Made by a program: the position numbers and the translations under genes | Assembly (NCBI RefSeq): GCF_003097515.1 | Contig: NZ_CP029188.1 | Location: 6,182,531 to 6,246,530, forward strand | Direction of reading: 5' to 3' | Source: Streptomyces tirandamycinicus | GTDB taxonomy: Bacteria; Actinomycetota; Actinomycetes; Streptomycetales; Streptomycetaceae | Length of the DNA: 64,000 bases | Shown here: piece after piece, positions 59,862 through 64,000 of the stretch | Numbering within the stretch: the stretch's first letter is position 1 | Layout: each line of letters opens with the position of its first letter | Notes under the pieces: model-generated | The model's input: only the letters and a program-made list of their open reading frames with translations | Databases searched by the model: none | What the model was told of the DNA's origin: nothing

Positions 59862-60808
59862 GCCGGGCCATGGAGGAGTTCACCCACAGGTCCGCGCCGG
59901 TCCGGGCCGCGTACAGCTACTGCGAGGCCGTCACCGGGACGCAGGCGCGCAACTTCGCCTACGGCATCAGGCTCCTGCCCGCCGACAAGCGCCAGGCCAT
60001 GTCCGCGCTCTACGCCTTCTCCCGGCGTGTCGACGACATCGGCGACGGCCTGCTCGGCGGGACCGCCAAGCGGGAACGCCTCGAGGCGACCCGGGAACTG
60101 CTCGGCAGGATCCGCGACGGCGCGGTGGACGAGGACGACACGGACCCGGTCGCCGTGGCCCTCGCGGACGCGGCGCAGCGCTTCCCCATCCCGCTCGACG
60201 CCCTCGACGAGCTCATCGACGGCGTCCTCATGGACGTCCGCGGCGAGACGTACGAGACCTGGGACGACCTCAAGGTCTACTGCCGGTGTGTCGCGGGCGC
60301 CGTCGGGCGGCTCTCCCTCGGCGTGTTCGGCACCCTGCCCGGCGCGCGCGGCAGCGAGCGGGCCCCGGAGTACGCCGACACGCTCGGACTGGCCCTCCAG
60401 CTCACCAACATCCTGCGCGACGTCCGCGAGGACGCGGGCAACGGCCGTACCTACCTGCCCGGCGACGATCTCGCCAAGTTCGGCTGCACCGGCGGCTTCC
60501 ACCGCGCGAGCCCGCCGTCCGGCGCCGACTTCACCGGGCTCGTCCACTTCGAGGTGCGGCGCGCCCGGGGGCTGTTCGCCGAGGGCTACCGGCTGCTGCC
60601 CATGCTGGACCGGCGTAGCGGCGCCTGTGTCGCCGCCATGGCCGGGATCTACCGCAGGCTGCTGGACCGCATCGAGCGCGACCCGATGGCCGTCCTGCGC
60701 GGCCGGGTCTCCCTGCCCGGCCGGGAGAAGGCGTACGTCGCCGTGCGCGGTCTCTCCGGACTCGACGCGCGTCACATCTCCCGCAACACCGTCAGGAGGC
60801 GCGTCTGA
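59858..60808 (+). CDS. hpnD: Presqualene diphosphate synthase HpnD
   Basis: A 316-residue squalene/phytoene synthase family enzyme: NFAYGIRLLPADKRQAMSALYAFSRRVDDIGD with the first acidic motif, GETYETWDDLKVYCRCVAGAVGRL, and the second acidic motif LTNILRDVREDAGNGRTYLP. It joins two farnesyl diphosphates to presqualene diphosphate. GTG at 59858 gives a 4-bp overlap with hpnC; ATG at 59870 is an alternative. The stop TGA shares a base with the ATG of a small frame between hpnD and hpnE. Confidence 0.94.
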   Translation: MSRAMEEFTHRSAPVRAAYSYCEAVTGTQARNFAYGIRLLPADKRQAMSALYAFSRRVDDIGDGLLGGTAKRERLEATRELLGRIRDGAVDEDDTDPVAVALADAAQRFPIPLDALDELIDGVLMDVRGETYETWDDLKVYCRCVAGAVGRLSLGVFGTLPGARGSERAPEYADTLGLALQLTNILRDVREDAGNGRTYLPGDDLAKFGCTGGFHRASPPSGADFTGLVHFEVRRARGLFAEGYRLLPMLDRRSGACVAAMAGIYRRLLDRIERDPMAVLRGRVSLPGREKAYVAVRGLSGLDARHISRNTVRRRV

Positions 60809-60921
60809 TGCCGCTTCCGGCACCCTCTCGGCGCACCCGCCCGGCCGCCGGGCCGCGTACGGCCGTGCGGCGCGCCGCCCCGCTCCCGGGCGGCCTCCGA
60901 GCAGCCGGGGAGGGCGCATGA
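60808..60921 (+). CDS. 37-codon Arg/Pro-rich frame bridging hpnD and hpnE
   Basis: ATG at 60808 overlaps the hpnD stop (TGATG) and is preceded by a strong AGGAGG; the frame (MPLPAPSRRT...) ends in TGA at 60919-60921 that overlaps the hpnE start (ATGA). hpnE thus seems to be translated by hand-over from this frame. The peptide is basic and low-complexity, so it may serve only as a coupler. Confidence 0.5.
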   Translation: MPLPAPSRRTRPAAGPRTAVRRAAPLPGGLRAAGEGA

Positions 60922-62354
60922 CGTACCGGGACGGCACCTCCGAGCGGCGCGCGGTCGTCGTCGGCGGCGGGCTCGCCGGGGTGACCGCCGCGCTCCGCCT
61001 GGCGGACGCCGGGGTGCGGGTCACGCTGCTGGAGAACCGGCCCCGGCTCGGCGGGCTGGCCTTCTCGTTCCGGCGCGGCGAGTTGACGGTCGACAACGGC
61101 CAGCACGTCTATCTGCGCTGCTGCACCGCTTACCGATGGTTCCTCGACCGCGTCGGCGGCGCCGGCCTCGCTCCGCTCCAGCCGCGCCTGGACGTGCCCG
61201 TCCTCGACGCCGCCCACCCCCGGGGCCCCCGCCTGGGACGGCTGCGCCGCACCGCCCTGCCCGTGCCCCTCCACCTCGCCGCGAGCCTCGCCGGCTACCC
61301 CCACCTCTCCCTCACCGAGCGGGCCGCCGTCGGACGAGCGGCGTTCGCGCTGAAGGGCCTCGACCCCGCCGACCCGGCCCTGGACGGCGTGGACTTCGCC
61401 AGCTGGCTGCGCCGGCACGGCCAGTCCCCGCGCGCCGTCGAGGCCCTCTGGGACCTGGTGGGGGTCGCCACCCTCAACGCGACCGCGCCGAACGCCTCCC
61501 TGGCCCTGGCCGCGATGGTCTTCAAGACCGGCCTGCTCTCCGACCCCGGCGCCGCCGACATCGGCTGGGCCCGGGTCCCCCTCGGCGAACTGCACGACAC
61601 ACTGGCCCGCAAGGCCCTCGACACCGCCGGCGTCCGCACCGAACTGCGCACCCGCGCGGGCGAGATCACCCGTGCGGACGACGGGCGCTGGAACGTCACC
61701 GCGGGCTGCGGCCGGCTGACCGCGGACGCCGTCGTCCTGGCCGTACCGCAGCGGGAGGCGCACGCCCTCCTCCCCGAGGGCGCCCTGGACGACCCGGACC
61801 GGCTGCTCGCCATCGGGACCGCGCCGATCCTCAACGTGCACGTGGTGTACGACCGTCCGGTGCTGCGCCGCCCCTTCTTCGCCGCACTCGGCAGCCCCGT
61901 CCAGTGGGTCTTCGACCGCACCGGCGCCTCCGGCCTCGCCGCGGACGGCCCCGGCGGGCACCCCGCCGACGGGGCCGGCGGACGAGGGGCCGGACAGTAC
62001 CTGGCCCTGTCCCAGTCCGCCGCCGAGGACGAGATCGACACCCCCGTCGCCGTACTGCGCGAGCGCTACCTCCCGGAGCTCGGACGGCTGCTGCCCGCCG
62101 CACGTGCCGCGAAGGTGCGGGACTTCTTCGTCACCAGGGAGCGCACGGCGACGTTCGCCCCCGCCCCCGGTGTCGGCAGGCTCCGGCCCGCGGCCCGCAC
62201 CAACGCCCCCGGCCTACTGCTGGCCGGGTCGTGGACCGCCACGGGCTGGCCCGCGACCATGGAGGGCGCCGTGCGCAGCGGACTGGACGCCGCCGGCGCC
62301 GCCCTCGCAGACCTCGGCCGCCGCCAGGAGCACCCGCTCGAGGAGGCGGCTTGA
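60918..62354 (+). CDS. hpnE: Hydroxysqualene dehydroxylase HpnE (FAD amine-oxidase fold)
   Basis: A 478-residue flavoprotein: RAVVVGGGLAGVTAALRLADAG binds FAD, followed by LLENRPRLGGLAFSFRR, DNGQHVYLRCCTAYRWFLDR, and the C-terminal GLLLAGSWTATGWPATMEGAVRSGLDAA FAD motif. It reduces hydroxysqualene to squalene. A Gly/Pro/Ala-rich insertion (GPGGHPADGAGGRGAG) near residue 345 looks like a flexible loop. ATG at 60918 has its Shine-Dalgarno GGGGAGGG inside the small upstream frame. Confidence 0.94.
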   Translation: MTYRDGTSERRAVVVGGGLAGVTAALRLADAGVRVTLLENRPRLGGLAFSFRRGELTVDNGQHVYLRCCTAYRWFLDRVGGAGLAPLQPRLDVPVLDAAHPRGPRLGRLRRTALPVPLHLAASLAGYPHLSLTERAAVGRAAFALKGLDPADPALDGVDFASWLRRHGQSPRAVEALWDLVGVATLNATAPNASLALAAMVFKTGLLSDPGAADIGWARVPLGELHDTLARKALDTAGVRTELRTRAGEITRADDGRWNVTAGCGRLTADAVVLAVPQREAHALLPEGALDDPDRLLAIGTAPILNVHVVYDRPVLRRPFFAALGSPVQWVFDRTGASGLAADGPGGHPADGAGGRGAGQYLALSQSAAEDEIDTPVAVLRERYLPELGRLLPAARAAKVRDFFVTRERTATFAPAPGVGRLRPAARTNAPGLLLAGSWTATGWPATMEGAVRSGLDAAGAALADLGRRQEHPLEEAA

Positions 62355-62383
62355 GCCCCATGTCCGGAACCAGAGGAGAGAAC

Positions 62384-63478
62384 GTGCCGACTGCGCCTTC
62401 GGCGAACCCGGCTGTCGACACCGCGGCCGTCACCGCGCTGCTGGAGCGCGGGCGGACGATGTCCACCCCGGTGCTGCGCGCCGCCGTGGACCGGCTCGCG
62501 CCCCCCATGGACACCGTCGCCGCCTACCACTTCGGCTGGATCGACGCCCACGGCCGCCCCGCGGACGGCGACGGCGGCAAGGCCGTACGCCCCGCGCTGG
62601 CGCTGCTGTCCGCCGAGGCCGCCGGCGCGGCGCCCGAGGTCGGCATCCCCGGTGCCGTCGCCGTCGAGCTGGTGCACAACTTCTCGCTGCTCCACGACGA
62701 CCTGATGGACGGTGACGAGCAGCGCCGCCACCGCGACACGGTGTGGAAGGTGCACGGCCCGGCCCAGGCCATCCTGGTCGGCGACGCGCTCTTCGCGCTC
62801 GCCAACGAGATCCTGCTGGAACTCGGCACCGTGGAGGCCGGCCGCGCCACCCGCAGGCTGACCACGGCCACCCGCAAGCTCATCGACGGCCAGGCCCAGG
62901 ACATCTCCTACGAGCACCGCGAGCGGGTCACCGTCGAGGAGTGCCTGGAGATGGAGGGCAACAAGACGGGCGCCCTGCTCGCCTGCGCCGTCTCCATCGG
63001 CGCGGTGCTCGGCGGCGCCGACGACCGCACCGCCGACACCCTGGAGGCGTACGGCTACCACCTCGGGCTCGCCTTCCAGGCCGTCGACGACCTGCTCGGC
63101 ATCTGGGGCGACCCGGAGGCCACCGGCAAGCAGACCTGGAGCGATCTGCGCCAGCGCAAGAAGTCCCTGCCCGTCGTCGCCGCGCTCGCCGCGGGCGGGC
63201 CGGCGTCGCGGCGGCTCGGCGAACTGCTCGCCGCCGACGCCAAGGCGGATACCGACGAGCGGCCCGGGGCCGCGGGCGGCGTCGACGCCTTCTCCGAGGA
63301 GGAGTTCGCCACCCGGGCGGCCCTCATCGAGGAGGCGGGCGGCCGCGACTGGACGTCGCAGGAGGCCCGCAGGCAGCACGCCGTCGCCGTGGCGGCGCTG
63401 GACCGGGTGGACATGCCCGAGCACGTCAGGGCCCAGCTCGTCGCGCTCGCCGACTTCGTCGTCGTACGCAAGAGATGA
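62384..63478 (+). CDS. Polyprenyl (probably farnesyl) diphosphate synthase
   Basis: A 364-residue all-trans prenyltransferase. First Asp-rich motif LLHDDLMDGDEQRRHR, second DDLLGIWGDPEATGKQTWSDLRQRKKSLP. In hopanoid clusters this enzyme makes the farnesyl diphosphate used by HpnD; chain length cannot be proved from the sequence alone. GTG at 62384 is chosen since GAGGAG lies 6 nt upstream; ATG 62360 is an in-frame alternative. A strong hairpin separates it from shc. Confidence 0.92.
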   Translation: MPTAPSANPAVDTAAVTALLERGRTMSTPVLRAAVDRLAPPMDTVAAYHFGWIDAHGRPADGDGGKAVRPALALLSAEAAGAAPEVGIPGAVAVELVHNFSLLHDDLMDGDEQRRHRDTVWKVHGPAQAILVGDALFALANEILLELGTVEAGRATRRLTTATRKLIDGQAQDISYEHRERVTVEECLEMEGNKTGALLACAVSIGAVLGGADDRTADTLEAYGYHLGLAFQAVDDLLGIWGDPEATGKQTWSDLRQRKKSLPVVAALAAGGPASRRLGELLAADAKADTDERPGAAGGVDAFSEEEFATRAALIEEAGGRDWTSQEARRQHAVAVAALDRVDMPEHVRAQLVALADFVVVRKR

Positions 63479-63543
63479 GCGGCCTCCCCCGGACGGCATC
63501 CACCGAGATGACCGTGATCAGTCGCATATGAGTTCGCAGTCGC

Positions 63544-63570
63544 CGGCCGGTGCCCCCTCGGCACCGGCCG
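63544..63570 (+). terminator. Strong hairpin between the prenyl synthase gene and shc
   Basis: Perfect 11-bp stem CGGCCGGTGCC / GGCACCGGCCG with a 5-base loop. It could be a partial terminator or an RNA-processing/stability element inside the hopanoid operon. Confidence 0.6.
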
Positions 63571-63615
63571 ACGGCAGACCCGAAGCAGCATGTCCGACTG
63601 CACGAAGGGGAAGCC

Positions 63616-64000
63616 ATGACAGCGACGACCGACGGAAGCGGCGGGGCCCCCGCGCTCCGCTCGCCCTCGGCCAGCGACCACACCACCGATCACCGTCCGG
63701 CCCCGGGGGACTCCGCGGGCCTGTGCACCACCGCCCTGCTGACGGCGCAGCGCTCCGTCGAGCACCTGCTCGGCAGGCAGGCCCCGCAGGGCTGGTGGAA
63801 GGCCGACCTCGAGACCAATGTCACCATGGACGCCGAGGACCTGCTGCTCCGTCAGTTCCTCGGCGTCCACGACGAGAAGACGACCGCGGCCGCGGCCGTC
63901 TTCATCCGCGGCGAGCAGCGCGAGGACGGCACCTGGGCCACCTTCTACGGCGGCCCCGGCGAACTCTCCACCACCATCGAGGCGTACGTCGCCCTCCGCC
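63616..64000 (+). CDS. shc: Squalene-hopene cyclase, N-terminal part (gene runs off the right edge)
   Basis: The first 128 codons of a squalene-hopene cyclase. After a Ser/Pro-rich lead of about 35 residues the cyclase begins: LLTAQRSVEHLLGRQAPQGWWKADLETNVTMDAEDLLLRQFLG, then FIRGEQREDGTWATFYGGPGELSTTIEAYVAL. QREDGTW is a QW motif of this enzyme class, and GWW-ETNVTMDAE is a well conserved block. The DxDD catalytic motif lies outside the window. ATG at 63616 follows GGGGAA. It completes the squalene-to-hopene route started by hpnCDE. Confidence 0.95.
   Translation, partial: MTATTDGSGGAPALRSPSASDHTTDHRPAPGDSAGLCTTALLTAQRSVEHLLGRQAPQGWWKADLETNVTMDAEDLLLRQFLGVHDEKTTAAAAVFIRGEQREDGTWATFYGGPGELSTTIEAYVALR

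Overview
The window is very GC-rich, densely packed and codes in the style of an actinomycete. A WhiB-like protein, an SsgA-like sporulation protein, a short LPFR-type peptide, GTG starts, leaderless-looking promoters and an actinobacterial hopanoid cluster all point to Streptomyces. From memory the gene order resembles the SCO6707-SCO6764 stretch of the Streptomyces coelicolor arm; this was not checked by any search.

Layout. 1-3.3 kb: an ATP-dependent DNA ligase (cut by the window edge) diverges from a LigD-type polymerase (non-homologous end joining), followed by a DUF1214 protein and a lipoprotein. 4-13 kb: single genes for a double VOC protein, a WhiB-like regulator, a GH46 chitosanase, an acyl-ACP desaturase, dimethylargininase, an ABC-F ATPase with a structured leader, an SsgA-like protein and a secreted beta-propeller protein. 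13.3-16.1 kb: YciI, endonuclease V, a saccharopine-dehydrogenase-like reductase and a YjbR protein. 16.7-22.6 kb: an operon of 2-methylacyl-CoA racemase/CoA-transferase, acyl-CoA dehydrogenase, thiolase and a FadB-type bifunctional enzyme, with a palindromic operator at its front and a strong terminator hairpin at its end. 23-36.5 kb: a proline-rich repeat protein, a MerR regulator, a cation exporter, a sphingomyelinase, a DUF2236 oxygenase, a LacI regulator, M1 and M14 peptidases and a BCCT transporter. 36.8-50 kb: a second ABC-F protein, Tex, an LPFR peptide, an SCO6745-like protein, GlxA and PfpI proteins, enoyl-CoA hydratase, HdeD, an anti-sigma-like ATPase, isopentenyl-diphosphate isomerase, a methyltransferase-acetyltransferase fusion and a second cation exporter.

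50-58.5 kb: after galE comes the most interesting block, seven tightly overlapping plus-strand genes: CDP-alcohol phosphotransferase with a DUF5941-like tail, nucleotidyltransferase, glycerol-1-phosphate-dehydrogenase-like enzyme, second CDP-alcohol phosphotransferase (missing its last motif aspartate), family 2 glycosyltransferase, and a two-gene polysaccharide/teichoic-acid type ABC exporter. Together they look like a pathway that makes a CDP-activated polyol phosphate, builds a membrane-linked phosphoglycan or phospholipid, and exports it. 58.9-64 kb: hpnC, hpnD, hpnE, polyprenyl diphosphate synthase and the start of squalene-hopene cyclase form the front of a hopanoid operon, with two small coupled reading frames threaded between the big genes.

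Intergenic DNA is unusual: most gaps over about 100 bp carry their own short tandem repeat (units of 6 to 48 bp), and many genes end in long perfect hairpins without a T run. I saw no tRNA, rRNA, insertion sequence, prophage or CRISPR array.
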